Source: Ampullaceana balthica
Taxonomy: Eukaryota; Mollusca; Gastropoda; Lymnaeidae
DNA: 64,000 bases
Direction: 5' to 3'
Assembly (NCBI GenBank): GCA_944989445.1
Contig: CALYLW010000014.1
Coordinates: 1,110,978 to 1,174,977, forward strand
The notes below the pieces were generated by a model that was not told the origin of the DNA, did no database searches, and saw only the letters and a list, made by a program, of their open reading frames with translations. Shown one piece after another: positions 50,801 to 58,388 of this stretch (the first letter of the stretch is position 1; every line of letters starts with the position of its first letter). Made by a program: the position numbers and the translations under genes.

Positions 50801-53299
50801 CAAAAACACTTTGAATGGTTTTAAATAATTAATTCCTAAAACACTTTTGATGTGCCCTGAATTTTGAAAAAATGCAAAGTGCAATAGATTTAAATAATCT
50901 TCATTTACCGCACACAATTATAAAAGATAAATATCATAAATATCATAGAAAAAAATTGTTCATCTGCCAAATAAAACACTATTACTATTACATTTAAAAA
51001 GCTCTTTTCTGAATCAAACATTTTAAATTGCTTACAGATACTTGAGGATGCCCTCTAATTTGTTGGTCCATATAATGACATTTTTATCAGCTGAACCAGA
51101 TGCAAATCTCTTCCCATCTGTAGCGTAAGCTACACAAAAGACTGTTTCTTTGTGTCCTTTGAGTGACTGGATCAGGGTGCCATCAGTGGCATCATATACA
51201 AGGACACGATTACCGGCAGCAACAACCAATCTTTGACCATCAGGACTGAAGCACAAGTCCCACACACTGAAACAGTAAGTTATAAATAAAATACTTAAAA
51301 TGTTTATGGCAAGTAAGGTTCATGATTGATTTGTGTTAGGTAATTAACCAAGTATTAAAAATAAAGGGCACTAAAGTAATATATATTTTTAGCACTATTT
51401 CAATTCAAAGTGGAACCATACTGTAATGATCCCCACTGTAACACTACTGTTGTTCCTGTGGTGTTGTTACTTGCTTTTAGAAAATATTTATATCTCAAAC
51501 AGTCTTTTTAAAAATATGTTTCAACGGCATAAAATAAAAGGAATTTTAAGTTTTGTTAGATCAAATTCACAAATTAAACAACCCCGTAAAAACAATGTTT
51601 TTGACTATAAATCCCTTATATATAAGACATAACTAAAAGTATTGATTATGTTCAAACGCGACAAACATTTACAGCCTGAAACTGGGTGAACTCCCCCTAG
51701 TGTTAAACACGAGATGTGGTCATCCACGGCTGGCATGAACACAAGTGACCCGTAAAATGTAAACAAAAACAGACGGCTATATAGAGTTACATAGAGATAA
51801 ACTAAAAATGCATTACTTTTATTACTGTACATTTAATCGATCTGAAATTTTGATACGATGCATTGTTAGGTGACACAAGTCTATGTGCAAAATTTCAGCT
51901 CGATAGCATCACGGGAAGTGTGTCATTTTTTAATTTAGTTTTTCTGCCTGCCCTCCTGCCCGACGACGAAGTTAATATAAGGGATTTAAAAACATAGCTC
52001 TCTAAGAAGTTAATATTTTTAAACAGAAACCTATTTCTTCCTACTTTTAAAAATATCTCAGTTCTATATTTGAAGTAAGTTGTACAACCTTGCCATAACA
52101 CATGCTGTAATTGTTACAACAAAAATTGTTATAAACCATAGAATTATTGTGTTATTTGGATCTCCAGCCCACAACCAGACATCTTGTGTGGTGTTGAGGG
52201 TCATCCATGTCATACTTCTGTAGTTTTTTCTCTTTGTAACATTTCATGTCTCAAAATATTCACTCAGCCACCGAGGGCCTCGCCTTTAACATCGTTGAAA
52301 CAGCTACAAAAGGGTGTTCAGAGTGAGTGCTAACGGGTTAACTCAGGGAAAATTAATTATCAGGCAAAATATTTTAGATGAATTTTTCCTTATTTCACGC
52401 ATAAATCATAATTGAGCTAACTAACATTTTAATGCAAAAATAAGCTTAAACGATTATTGATTTAATACAGGGGTGTTCAAAGTCCAGCCCACACGCCAGT
52501 TAAAATTTAAACGCAGAACGCATTTGGCCCAGGCCCCACTCTGTGATCCTTCATTACAATATGGAAGTTTTATATGTTAAAGTGAAAATTTTTTAATCAA
52601 ACCAGAACAATCAGCACTGTTAATAAATAATAATCAGTGATTGGTTTAATTGATATTTCTTATATCTTGAGGTGTCATTTTAAAAAAGTTATCACTGAAT
52701 CAAGAAGCCAATTGAATTTTTAAAAAATTTATATATTTTATTGTAATTATAATTAATACTAATACAAATAACAATTACCCATGCCCATACCAAATCATAA
52801 CCACAATAATTCATTGTATTGAAAAATAATATTAGTATTATTCTAGAGGTAACACTAAATACTAATACTAAAAATTATAAATAATTATAATTATTTATTT
52901 AAATTTAAGTCAAGTCTAGAGTCTAGAGTGATTTTAGTATTTTTAGCCTTTGAGCCCTTGCCCTTTGCCTTTGTAACTTTGATTTTAACTTTTGTAACTA
53001 TTTAAAATATATAATAATAATAATGCTGTAATTTGTAGGAAATGCAAGACTACTTACTACTTAGTTTTATTATATTATATTATTAGTATTATTTCTATTA
53101 TGACTATGTTAATGTCTGTTATGATTATTTTAAATATTTACTAAGACTAAAACTTTAAATTTAAAAAATTTACTTAATTACCTAATTATAATTATTAAAA
53201 GTTAAATAATTTAGCTTAAAAGTAAAGGTGTTTTCCTAACCATTGCTCATGCTTGTTGCTATCAAGAGCCTTGTCAACCCATGTTGGAGTTGCCCTCAT
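20772..53299 (-). CDS. Intraflagellar transport protein 122 homolog, complete (27 exons)
   Basis: Subunit of the IFT-A complex that drives retrograde transport in cilia and carries membrane cargo inward. I assembled 27 coding exons (listed separately) into a 3573-nt frame: 1190 residues plus stop, close to the human length, with every junction in frame. Residues about 20-540 form the WD40 repeats (for example [22 protein letters not shown]); about 550-1000 form TPR-like helices ([28 protein letters not shown]). The C-terminus has two zinc-binding pairs: CYRC...CVNC in exon 23 and CSNC...CPFC across exons 26-27. The start is the first ATG of exon 1 (MRATPTW), which matches the conserved MRA..W opening. 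All introns are GT-AG except intron 21, which appears AT-AC. Introns 1, 6, 10, 12, 14, 15, 16, 19, 22 and 25 carry transposon sequence. Confidence 0.96.
21145..21255 (+). mobile_element. SINE 3' fragment in IFT122 intron 26
   Basis: AAACTTGTGAACGCTGCTTC and AATCATGGTCTGAAAAGGGG match the 3' part of the SINE at 23640-23700. The tRNA-like head is missing. Confidence 0.6.
21943..22104 (-). CDS. IFT122 exon 26
   Basis: Residues 1111-1164. Contains [20 protein letters not shown] and the zinc pair CSNC near the end. Acceptor GAGTTTAG, donor AAG|GTGAAG; phase 0 on both sides. Confidence 0.95.
22786..23173 (-). mobile_element. Fragment of the CCGTATATAC-ended DNA element
   Basis: TTTTGGACAAAATCTGGGGG, GGGGGGTCGGCTTACAAGCG, ATTGAATATCGGTGTTGTTA and CATTCTACAAGATTT are the reverse complement of 45240-45410. 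The copy is rearranged and runs into a 32-bp tandem array. Confidence 0.65.
23174..23338. repeat. 32-bp tandem repeat, five units
   Basis: Units start at 23174, 23206, 23238, 23270 and 23302, each ATGAACAAACAGGCTATAGA then ACGAGTATATTT. GAACGAGTATAT is the terminal motif of the DNA element at 44901-45420, so the array grew from that element's end. Confidence 0.9.
23444..23710 (+). mobile_element. tRNA-derived SINE, plus strand
   Basis: Begins GCGTGGTGCTTGAGGGGCAG (A-box region) with an intact B box GGTTCGAGTCT at 23492-23502, then a tRNA-unrelated body with CCCTGAGTCCACCTAGCTCC, ATGGGTACCTGAC and GCCCCATAGGCCATCATGG. It is the best preserved of four copies in the window. Confidence 0.85.
24589..24660 (-). 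CDS. IFT122 exon 25
   Basis: Residues 1087-1110, [20 protein letters not shown] plus KSYN; matches the conserved DEDPFTA block. Acceptor GATTTCCAG, donor AAT|GTACGT. An alternative acceptor CTGAAG six to twelve bases upstream would add residues but break phase with the chosen upstream donor. Confidence 0.88.
25075..25229 (-). CDS. IFT122 exon 24
   Basis: Residues 1035-1086. Clear start [20 protein letters not shown] after the acceptor TTTTCAG. The donor is less certain: AAA|GTTAAG at 25075 keeps phase 0 with exon 25, but AACA|GTTTCC upstream cannot be ruled out. The low-complexity end (QKKKGG, FLFQNFF) is poorly conserved. Confidence 0.82.
26345..26456 (-). CDS. IFT122 exon 23
   Basis: Residues 998-1035, with the zinc pairs CYRC and CVNC. 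Donor TTTG|GTATGT. The acceptor GTTGCTAG at 26457-26458 is the first copy of a seven-copy 74-bp tandem array that also contains the first ~52 nt of this exon; only this proximal acceptor leaves the frame open. Confidence 0.93.
26405..26934. repeat. 74-bp tandem array duplicating the edge of IFT122 exon 23
   Basis: CAGCTCCTAG (exon start plus acceptor, + strand) occurs at 26451, 26525, 26599, 26673, 26747, 26821 and, as CAGCTCCTAA, at 26895: seven copies, each exactly 74 bp apart. On the - strand each unit is ~22 nt of intron end (TTTCTTTATTTCGTTGCTAG) plus ~52 nt of exon (GAGCTGTTACCCATGTGCTA and on). The six intronic copies share changes (Ser to Leu and Pro to Ser codons) not present in the real exon, so they expanded from one derived copy. 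Confidence 0.95.
26993..27363. mobile_element. 371-bp hAT MITE in IFT122 intron 22
   Basis: Ends CAGTGCTTCTCAA and TTGAGAAGCACTG with exact duplication CATTAACT at 26985-26992 and 27364-27371. Same TIR family as 4323-4493; the interior has C-rich runs (GCCCCCTCCCCCCCC). Confidence 0.93.
27906..28240. mobile_element. 335-bp hAT MITE in IFT122 intron 22
   Basis: Ends CAGGGGTCGGGAAA and TTTCCCGACACCTG with exact duplication CCCTAGAC at 27898-27905 and 28241-28248. A third TIR family. The interior has GGCTC(T/C) motifs and is otherwise AT-rich. Confidence 0.93.
28351..28510 (-). CDS. IFT122 exon 22
   Basis: Residues 944-997, starting [20 protein letters not shown] and ending KPFHDAE. Donor GAG|GTGAGG. 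The 3' splice site is AC (TCAAAAATCTAC|TTTG) instead of AG; it keeps the frame exactly and no usable AG exists for more than 40 bases upstream. Confidence 0.92.
28511..28875 (-). other. Probable U12-type AT-AC intron (IFT122 intron 21)
   Basis: The donor after exon 21 is ATATCCTTT, a perfect match to the U12 AT-AC 5' consensus. The intron ends in AC, with TTTCATAAC (7 of 9 to TTCCTTAAC) about 16 nt upstream as a plausible branch site and no polypyrimidine-AG. The reading frame across it is intact (VSKS-LFTIAK). The intron is 365 bp. Confidence 0.85.
28876..28976 (-). CDS. IFT122 exon 21
   Basis: Residues 911-944: [20 protein letters not shown] then [13 protein letters not shown]. Acceptor ATATTTCAG. 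Donor is TC|ATATCCTTT, a U12-type site. Confidence 0.92.
29118..29215 (-). CDS. IFT122 exon 20
   Basis: Residues 878-910, with [20 protein letters not shown]. Acceptor TATTGTGCAG, donor GTG|GTATGT. Confidence 0.93.
29296..29600 (-). mobile_element. tRNA-derived SINE, minus strand, IFT122 intron 19
   Basis: Reverse complement of the SINE body at 23500-23710 (GGCCTATGGGGCAAGTGAAG, ATTGTGTGGCTAGCACAATG, CCTGGTCTTCACAGAGATTC). The B box is degraded and the tRNA-like head is partly lost. Overlapping open frames on both strands are incidental. Confidence 0.8.
30063..30203 (-). CDS. IFT122 exon 19
   Basis: Residues 831-878: [20 protein letters not shown] then [21 protein letters not shown] helical TPR-like pair. 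Acceptor CTTGTTCAG, donor AGAG|GTATGT. Confidence 0.95.
30496..30598 (-). CDS. IFT122 exon 18
   Basis: Residues 797-831, with [19 protein letters not shown]. Acceptor ATCTTTGCAG, donor CAAG|GTATGT. Confidence 0.95.
30599..31721 (-). other. IFT122 intron 17
   Basis: Mostly unassigned. A copy of the GGACTGCAATAAAGCTTTT repeat lies at about 31545-31582. No exon signals were seen in the rest. Confidence 0.5.
31722..31893 (-). CDS. IFT122 exon 17
   Basis: Residues 739-796, with [20 protein letters not shown] and [20 protein letters not shown]. Acceptor ATGTGTTTAG, donor GAT|GTAAGT. The next intron upstream is nearly filled by a 7.7-kb transposon whose end is only 41 bp from this exon. Confidence 0.95.
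32725..37882. repeat. 41-bp satellite array, ~126 units, with higher-order structure
   Basis: The unit is GCCATCAATACACTTACTAA then TGAGTGCTGGGCCCTTCCAAT, varying mainly at three sites: GGC/GCC, ACTAC/ACTAA and GTGG/GTGC. Each unit carries GGGCCC. Variants recur in a fixed order; blocks of 11 and 14 units repeat. The rare variant ATCAATAGAC...TGCATGG occurs at 32811 and again at 34861, exactly 2050 bp (50 units) apart with the same neighbours. 41 is not a multiple of three and no long frame is conserved, so it is non-coding. Confidence 0.97.
38112..38330 (-). pseudogene. hAT transposase fragment with 15-bp expansion
   Basis: On the - strand [13 protein letters not shown] (near 38321-38283) fits the conserved TDGAPSM.GR.CG region of hAT transposases. 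It is followed by a 15-bp tandem repeat (38192-38286, about six units) encoding LVTNG repeats where the family has a single GLV. The frame then continues ([20 protein letters not shown]) to a stop. Confidence 0.6.
38415..39050. repeat. TA-rich repeats split by an inserted repeat (copy 2)
   Basis: TTGTGAGCTGCACAGTGTCA with flanking TATATATATA occurs at about 38450, 38930, 38977 and 39023, making a ~46-bp tandem. Between the first and second units, at about 38496-38920, lies a copy of the repeat at 60-470 (GCGCCCACCTTTTTCAAAAG). The insertion seems to have gone into the TA-repeat. Confidence 0.7.
40063..40229 (-). CDS. IFT122 exon 16
   Basis: Residues 684-739: [20 protein letters not shown] then [20 protein letters not shown]. 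Acceptor ATTTCCCCCAG, donor ACAT|GTGAGT. Confidence 0.96.
40540..43069. mobile_element. 2.5-kb DNA element in IFT122 intron 15
   Basis: Ends CAGGGTGTCCACC (40540) and GGTGGACACCCTG (to 43069). The flanks TTATCATT and TCATTATT agree at 6 of 8, differing by transitions, consistent with hAT. Near the ends are short repeats: ACAAGTAAAAGT on the left, and TTTATCCGAC repeated about six times on the right (42930-43035). Those right-hand repeats make three overlapping spurious open frames. A LINE is nested at about 41333-42140. No transposase is recognisable. Confidence 0.8.
41333..42140 (+). pseudogene. CR1/L2-like LINE 3' part nested in intron 15 element
   Basis: An open frame from about 41345 to the stop at 41954-41956 encodes the RT C-terminal region: [70 protein letters not shown] and [11 protein letters not shown], typical of CR1/L2 LINEs. 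The 3' tail at 42078-42121 (AAGCGCTGTGAGCCCAGTTC, then GATACAGCGCTATATAAAT) is the L2-type tail with a small stem, followed by T-rich microsatellite. The 5' part is missing. The strand is opposite to IFT122. Confidence 0.88.
43162..43323 (-). CDS. IFT122 exon 15
   Basis: Residues 630-683: [20 protein letters not shown] then [20 protein letters not shown]. Acceptor CATTTAG, donor AAG|GTGATC. Confidence 0.95.
43611..43813. mobile_element. 203-bp hAT MITE in IFT122 intron 14
   Basis: Ends CTGTGATGGCGAAC and GTTCGCCAACACTG; flanks CTCTATCA and CTCTATCC agree at 7 of 8. The interior contains GGCACGCG and CCGGCACGCGAG. The TIR resembles CAGTGTTGGCGAAC with one terminal base changed. Confidence 0.85.
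43946..44099 (-). CDS. IFT122 exon 14
   Basis: Residues 578-629: [20 protein letters not shown] then [20 protein letters not shown]. Acceptor AATTATCAG, donor GAG|GTGGGT. Confidence 0.95.
44532..44650 (-). CDS. IFT122 exon 13
   Basis: Residues 539-578: [20 protein letters not shown] then [17 protein letters not shown]. Acceptor ATTATTTCAG, donor TCAA|GTATGT. Confidence 0.95.
44901..45420. mobile_element. 520-bp DNA element with CCGTATATAC ends
   Basis: Begins CCGTATATACTTGTTC and ends GAACGAGTATATACGG, an inverted repeat with one mismatch. Inner copies of GGTCGGCTT...CGAACG and AAGCCGACCCCCC extend the symmetry. Relatives are at 22786-23338. No target duplication was clear. The right end lies only 28 bp from IFT122 exon 12. 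Confidence 0.8.
45449..45568 (-). CDS. IFT122 exon 12
   Basis: Residues 499-538: [20 protein letters not shown] then [15 protein letters not shown]. Acceptor TTTTTTGCAG, donor CAG|GTGACC. Confidence 0.95.
45893..46057 (-). CDS. IFT122 exon 11
   Basis: Residues 444-498: [20 protein letters not shown] then [20 protein letters not shown]. Acceptor CATAAAG, donor CAG|GTCTGT. Confidence 0.95.
46690..47163 (+). mobile_element. Short DNA element, IFT122 intron 10
   Basis: From CCCGTAAAAACAAAGTTTTT through CTATAAATCC to the end TTAATATAAGGGATTTAAAA. AAATCC(C/A)TTATAT near the left end mirrors ATATAAGGGATTT at the right end. It shares GACAGACTAGCATAAACATT, GATCGATCTGAAATTT and CCGCGGGACCACGACAAACA with copies at 1195-2395 (split) and 51572-51990. 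Non-coding; superfamily unassigned. Its end is 38 bp from IFT122 exon 10. Confidence 0.75.
47201..47338 (-). CDS. IFT122 exon 10
   Basis: Residues 398-443: [20 protein letters not shown] then [20 protein letters not shown]. Acceptor TTCATATCAG, donor CAG|GTAGGT. Confidence 0.95.
47509..47652 (-). CDS. IFT122 exon 9
   Basis: Residues 350-397: [20 protein letters not shown] then [13 protein letters not shown]. Acceptor GATATTTCAG, donor CAG|GTTAGT. Confidence 0.95.
47820..47878 (-). CDS. IFT122 exon 8
   Basis: Residues 330-349, [19 protein letters not shown]. Acceptor GTCTTTCAG, donor GCG|GTAAGT. Short and easily missed. Confidence 0.95.
48028..48166 (-). CDS. IFT122 exon 7
   Basis: Residues 284-330: [20 protein letters not shown] then [20 protein letters not shown]. 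Acceptor TTACCTCTAG, donor AAAG|GTGAGT. Confidence 0.95.
48700..49180 (+). pseudogene. hAT/ZMYM-like transposase C-terminal remnant, intron 6
   Basis: On the + strand, opposite to IFT122, the frame at 48728-48955 contains [20 protein letters not shown] and [14 protein letters not shown], which resembles the region before the dimerisation domain of ZMYM/DUF4371-type hAT transposases. Shortly downstream another frame reads SFTKLKLI, matching the family's SFSKLKLIK, and then [17 protein letters not shown]. Frameshifts and stops separate them. No element ends were found. Confidence 0.6.
49331..49522 (-). CDS. IFT122 exon 6
   Basis: Residues 220-283: [20 protein letters not shown] then [20 protein letters not shown]. 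Acceptor TTTTACAG, donor GTG|GTGATT. Confidence 0.96.
49983..50138 (-). CDS. IFT122 exon 5
   Basis: Residues 168-219: [20 protein letters not shown] then [20 protein letters not shown]. Acceptor TTTTCATAAG, donor CAG|GTAAAC. Shorter than in vertebrates, whose acidic insert at this place is absent. Confidence 0.95.
50297..50430 (-). CDS. IFT122 exon 4
   Basis: Residues 123-167: [20 protein letters not shown] then [13 protein letters not shown]. Acceptor GCATAAAG, donor AAG|GTGATA. Confidence 0.95.
50714..50790 (-). CDS. IFT122 exon 3
   Basis: Residues 97-123: [20 protein letters not shown] then AVTDF. Acceptor TTTTTTTCAG, donor TTTG|GTATGC. Confidence 0.95.
51036..51266 (-). CDS. IFT122 exon 2
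   Basis: Residues 20-97: [20 protein letters not shown] then [20 protein letters not shown] and the WD signature SADKNVIIW. Acceptor ACTGTTTCAG, donor ATCT|GTAAGC. The frame is entered from exon 1 with two bases. Confidence 0.96.
51572..51990 (+). mobile_element. Short DNA element, IFT122 intron 1
   Basis: Third copy of the family at 46690-47163: CCCGTAAAAACAATGTTTTT, CTATAAATCCCTTATATATA on the left and TTAATATAAGGGATTTAAAA on the right. It lacks part of the middle. The symmetry AAATCCCTTATAT / ATATAAGGGATTT is clearest here. Confidence 0.75.
52460..52640. other. hAT-like remnant end, IFT122 intron 1
   Basis: CAGGGGTGTTCAAAGTCCAG at about 52470 with GGCCCAGGCCCCACTCTG resembles the start of a hAT element of the CAGGGGT class. 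No matching right end was found. The rest of intron 1 is AT-rich without visible exons. Confidence 0.4.
53241..53299 (-). CDS. IFT122 exon 1 (start codon)
   Basis: Residues 1-19: [19 protein letters not shown], then TG joined to T of exon 2 (Cys20). Donor CAATG|GTTAGG. The MRA..W..K opening matches IFT122 of other animals, and the phase fits exon 2 exactly. The exon is too short (59 nt) for a simple ORF search. A half X-box-like GTTGCTA lies ~70 nt upstream, as might be expected for an RFX-controlled ciliary gene, but a full X-box is not visible. Confidence 0.9.
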
Positions 53300-56200
53300 G
53301 TTTACAATTATAGCTTAATTACAAAGTGTTGTCCATTGTCCATATCACTATCCATTTATTGACTCGTAGCAACGGTATTAGCGTCCTGAGAAATGATAAC
53401 TTGTGGAATGTGTAAAGGGGGATAAACCAACAAGACTTCCGTTTTTTAGTAAGGAAGGTAAAAAAGAAAAAGGGGGAGGGGGCACTCACATATTTCCATG
53501 ACGTCACATGAGGCTACAATCACATTGAATACGAATTCGACAAATTTAGACTGGCAATGTCTGACTTAGACGTACAATACCCACAACAAATTAAAATAAT
53601 AAATAAATAAATCTCATGGTTAAATTGTATATGCCCACAATGAAATGGTCAATTTATCCTCAACATTTACTTCGCTTGTTCGAGCTACTAAACACAGGAC
53701 TAAACACAAACCATAGATAAGCGTAGGACGCAATAATCTTCTGTATAGACGGAGCGTCTGTAAACAGATAAGATAAGATAAGATAAGATACTACAAAGGT
53801 TAATGTTGCTCAAATCAAATTACATGTACTATCAAATTTATTTTTAAATTGTATATATTTTATTTTATTTTTTGTTGCTGATAAAAATCTATTTAGCAGA
53901 TTGTCCAACGCAGCTTTATAATTTTTGTTTCGCATCAACTGATCCCTTTGGAAGCGTGTTCCAGTCACTAATAATAATTATCCTTGACAGGAACGAGCAG
54001 CTCCTGTATTAAGTTCTTGATTCGAGGACCAGCCACTTATTTATTTTAAACACCATTGTTAGCCAATCCAGTTGCCACCAGTTTTTTCAGTGGTGACAAG
54101 CCCAGTGTTTCCAGCATGCTGCAAACACTTGGAATTCTGCCTCTAGAAATCGTCAGGGTCTGGCACTTAGTAGGATGAAACTCAATTTCGTAGCTATTTT
54201 TACAACTCAGCTACCCGGTCATAGCTGTTTGCAATATAACCTATTGTCATCAAATAATATGTTGTAAACATTAAAAAGTTAAGTGCCTTAAACTGTTTTG
54301 TTTTCTAAAAAAAAATGAAACATCATCAATGTTGTGACTTGAAGACTTCCTGTATTCAGTCTCATGATCATTTATGTTCAGATCTAGGCTCAGTTTTAAA
54401 CTTCACACTGGTTCTCTCACGAATCAAGAAACTTAAAGTTTGAACATGTTTGGTTGTGTTAATAGTTTGCGCAGAAATTCAAAAATTTACCCCACTTCAT
54501 TCTTTTTGCATCATTAAAAAAAATTTTAAACTGTTGAATTTTATTTACGATGTCCCCCGTTTTTTCGTAATGAGCAGGTTGAAAAAATAATAATAATAAA
54601 TCCAATTCATTTTTGCAAAGGGGTGATCAAAGACCTGCTACAGAAGTACAGAAGGTCTTTTAGCACTTACGTGACGTCAGAGCAAACAGCAAGTAGTAGG
54701 TCTACTGGTATTTATAATAATAGTAGTAACTCTGGATGTCACACTCAAACGTCTTTTTCATTTAAAAATCTGTTACCTGTTAAATTGAAAATATGTTGAG
54801 CCGTAAATGTGTACAGCTGAATCGATTCCGTAGAAAGATTTTCCCTTTTATTGGTATTACCTTTTATTGGTAGCATGTAATATTTTCTTCTTTATTAAAA
54901 AAATAAATAAACGTGAATTTTGAGTGTCCATTGCTTCTTATTAATTTAAAAGTTTACAAAAACAACATTAAGAACTGCTTAATAATTACTGAACATTATT
55001 TTTTGCACATTGTTAGAAATCTTAATCTAAAATTGCCACACATTAATAAAAATGTTAATAAATAAAAAAAAACTAAAATAACTTAAAAAGAAAGAAAAAA
55101 AAAGATGTAAGTGGTGGCATATCGTGTTTTCATTTTATATAAAAATATAAAACCATAATTAGGTAAGTTTACAAGCTACATAATAATATTTTAAAATGCA
55201 AACAAAATAATTATTAAAAGTTATAAACAAAGATATATATTTAATTCATATATTTATATTATCTTACAGATGTATGAGCTCTGACATTGCATGTAATTAA
55301 AACCAAACGTTGCCAACTGAATTCGACAGATGTTAAATTTAAATAAATAAAATTTAAAAATAGCATCCCAAAAATTGTGATGAAAGAAAGATACTTTCGA
55401 AAGTGCACCTCCATAAATAACGTCAAGCGTCTAGGGAGTCCTCAGTGATATTGTTTAACGACGGGGGCGGGGGAGGAGGCGTAATGGTAAGACGTCACGT
55501 GCATCAATTAAAAAAAATGAAATAAAAATACATGTAATATCAAAATTACATGACTTATATTTTCAATTAAATACTTTTTAGAAAAAATTTTTTTACTAAG
55601 ATAATCTGTATACGTTGGCGAGGTAATAAAAATGGCTTTGATAAGTAAACAAGACTCTATGTTGAAAGAGAGTCAGAATGTTTAAACAAATGTAGTGGTC
55701 AAACTTATACATCCAGTTAATTAAGAACCGCTGCTCCAAAGAGAAAGGTTTTTTTTGTAACCGATTAAAAAGTGGGTTGCGACGGAAACCTCAAACTTGA
55801 TCAGCGATCTCCGCTGAAGTCAATTTTTGGGACATTGCGTTTATTTAATAAATTTTTACATTCACATTTTATTTTTGGCAGAAGTTTTGAGGGAATTTCT
55901 TCTTCTTCTTTTTTTCACATTTTGTATCATACAATTAAACAGTTTTAACTACTTGACACTAGAGACAGATAATACATGTAATTTCTGTTGATATAATATA
56001 AATCATTTGAATAATGGTGTAAAAATTATATGATCAAATTTCATTTCATCCTAAGTATGTTGTTCTTTAAATTCTGAGTAATTGTTTATTTCTTTTCTTA
56101 GTTGTCCTCCAAGACCAATGGTGACAAGCTTAGTCACTGGAGCTGTTGATGCAACATCTTTTGTAACATTGAATTGTGAAATGGCCACTAGTGGTTAGTG

Positions 56201-57120
56201 CCAAATGTTGGTTATTTATAGGACTAATAGGTGTCATTATTTTAAAACCATAGATTATAATAAAATAAACTGTTAAGATCATATATTATTTCCCTCTCAG
56301 ACAGGACCGAACCGGGGATGTCCCCTAACTATCAGTTCCTTCTCAGGAAAGGGGGGGCAAGTTGCTAGGAGAATTTCCCGTGTAGACCTATACTACAAGA
56401 GCACCAGGCTCAGGGCTTTTCTGAAAACATTCCACATGTAGGATAGATGACCGTTTCTTGACAATCTTGTTAGCAGAAGCCATGGTCGAGAGTCTTGCTC
56501 CTGTAGTGGGATCCTTGTTGGTCACAGATTTGAGACAGAAGTGAGCGACAGTGTTCCAGAGTGACAGATTTAATAGTGTTCCAGGAAGAAATTGGGGCGT
56601 TCGTGTCACCTGATTTTACGTGCATACTTTTTAAAAATTCAGACCAGAGGCGTCACTAGGGGGGTTGCGGACCATCACAAGGGGTGACACCAGAGTGTAA
56701 AATTGTGTATGCTCCCGTTATTTGGCACTGGTAGACTCGGGGGAGTTAAGTTGTGAGGGGATGACACAATTGAGCTACCACATTCGTTGACGCCTACCCC
56801 AGTGAATCCTCTGCAACAGCCGCATGTACCAACAAAGCGTGTAGAAGCTGTGGTGTTAAACTCATAGGGTCCAACGAGTGAACGTGCCAACAAAGAGTGT
56901 AGAAGCTGTGGCGTGAAACCGACAGAGGTTAAGTACAAGTGACGTCATCGCTGGTCGTGCTCCATTTTCTCTTACGTCACCTCACTTTGATGATACAATC
57001 TTCTCGGTGGTGTTCGAACTTGGTCAAGTTTTATTCCCGAGATTACTGTTGTTTTACGGACTGGATTTGACATCTTTAAAGTTCGGTGCATTTCGTCAAT
57101 AGTTTTTGTTTTTATGTAGT
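53300..57120. other. Spacer between IFT122 and 57-kb element
   Basis: The IFT122 promoter should lie at the low end. Apart from the LINE stub (53694-53796) and fragments at about 55410-55500 (CATAAATAACGTCAAGCG) and 56640-56700 (AGGCGTCACTAGGGGGG) that resemble transposon ends, I see no genes. Open frames at 56388-56938 on the - strand show no recognisable domain. Confidence 0.45.
53694..53796 (+). mobile_element. LINE 3' stub with GATAA tail
   Basis: AGGACTAAACACAAACCATA through GTCTGTAAACAGATAAGATA matches 2091-2180 almost exactly, so it is a recent, strongly 5'-truncated insertion of the same LINE. Confidence 0.88.
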
Positions 57121-57185
57121 CATATACCCAGTGGCGTAGCTAGAACTTTTGCCGCCCGGGGCGGTCTCCAATGTGCCGCCCTTTT

Positions 57186-57585
57186 TAGAGGACCGTCCAT
57201 AAATGATGTCACGCACCTGGGGCGGGGAGGGGAGTCTTGTGACTATGTGTGAAAAGGGGGGGGGATGTTTGAGAAATGTGACGTCACGTCTAAACGCACA
57301 ACTTTAAATAAAATTTCCACTTAAATATTTATTTAATGACGTTTACGTAAATCGTGTGTCACTGTCACGATATTAGAGTGCAGCCTTGCACTACAAGGAT
57401 ACTTAAATGACAAAAATTTGATTTGAAACATGCTTATTTTCAAATTGAAAATACAACTCTTATGGTGGGGATGGTCAAAACTTTATTGCGTCATATTGAA
57501 GAAAGGGTCTAAGTTTTTGTGACGACGTGTGACGAGGGCGGAGGGGGTACAAAAATCAGCCAAAATTGCGTGACGTCATTTATGG
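57186..57585. mobile_element. GGGGCCGTCC-family MITE, copy in first duplicate
   Basis: GACCGTCCATAAATGATGTC on the left and GACGTCATTTATGGAC on the right, with inner GTGACGACGTGTGACGAGGG. The termini are partly eroded. Confidence 0.75.
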
Positions 57586-57993
57586 ACACCAAATTAGTCG
57601 ATTACATGATGGTTTTTATGAATTAATGAAGATGGATAATTAATTGTAATTGAAACGAAGTAAAGTTGGGGAACATGTTCACCATTGCATGCCAAATGAA
57701 TTTAAGCGGTAATTAAAGAGGCCGCATAAGATGATATACCTATAAATAAACTTTTATAAAAATACACTATACATTTTTTAAAGGCCACAAGAAAGTTACT
57801 GAGGTCGCAGGCCCCCCACCCCAAATGAGACAAAAAATATTCCAAATTTACACCAAAAAAATAACTTATCAATTACTATTCTTTTATTTTATATTTATAA
57901 ATACATGATTTCTTACAAACAAAGACATTGTACACGCAGTGGCGTAGCTAGAACTTTTGCCGCCCGGGGCGGTCTCCAATTTGCCGCCCTTTT

Positions 57994-58388
57994 GGGGCCG
58001 TCCATAAATGTCGTCACGCACCTGGGGGGAGGGGAGTCACACATTTGTCATCACATCAAAAACGCGCCACTTTAAATAAAATTTCCCCTTAAATATATGA
58101 TTACCGACAATTTATGTAATGACGTTTTACATGGCTTCACGCGTGTTACGATATTAGAGTGCACCCTTACACTAAAAACATATTTAAATGCCCAATTTTT
58201 TTTATATTTCAAACACGCTCATTTTCAAATAGAAGATACGGCTTTTATGTGTGTTGGGGGGGGGGTGTGAACTTTGTGACAGTGACGTCATATTGATGAA
58301 GGGGTCTAAGCTTTTGTGACGACGTGTGACGAGGGGGGAGGGGGTGAAAAATCAGCAAAAATCACGTGACGTCATTTTTGACGGCCCC
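57994..58388. mobile_element. GGGGCCGTCC-family MITE, 395 bp
   Basis: GGGGCCGTCCATAAATGTCG at 57994 and GACGTCATTTTTGACGGCCC to 58388, flanked by TTT on both sides (57991-57993 and 58389-58391). It is the intact counterpart of 57186-57585 at the same place in the second duplicate, showing the MITE was present before the tandem duplication. Confidence 0.85.

Noticed and set aside
51032..51265. IFT122 starting at exon 2 (apparent MWDLC start)
   Set aside because: The codon is GTG inside a conserved WD repeat; exon 1 at 53241-53299 supplies the true ATG in phase.
53340..53380. X-box (RFX site) in the IFT122 promoter
   Set aside because: Only a half site GTTGCTA is present; the second half does not fit, so it is mentioned but not annotated.
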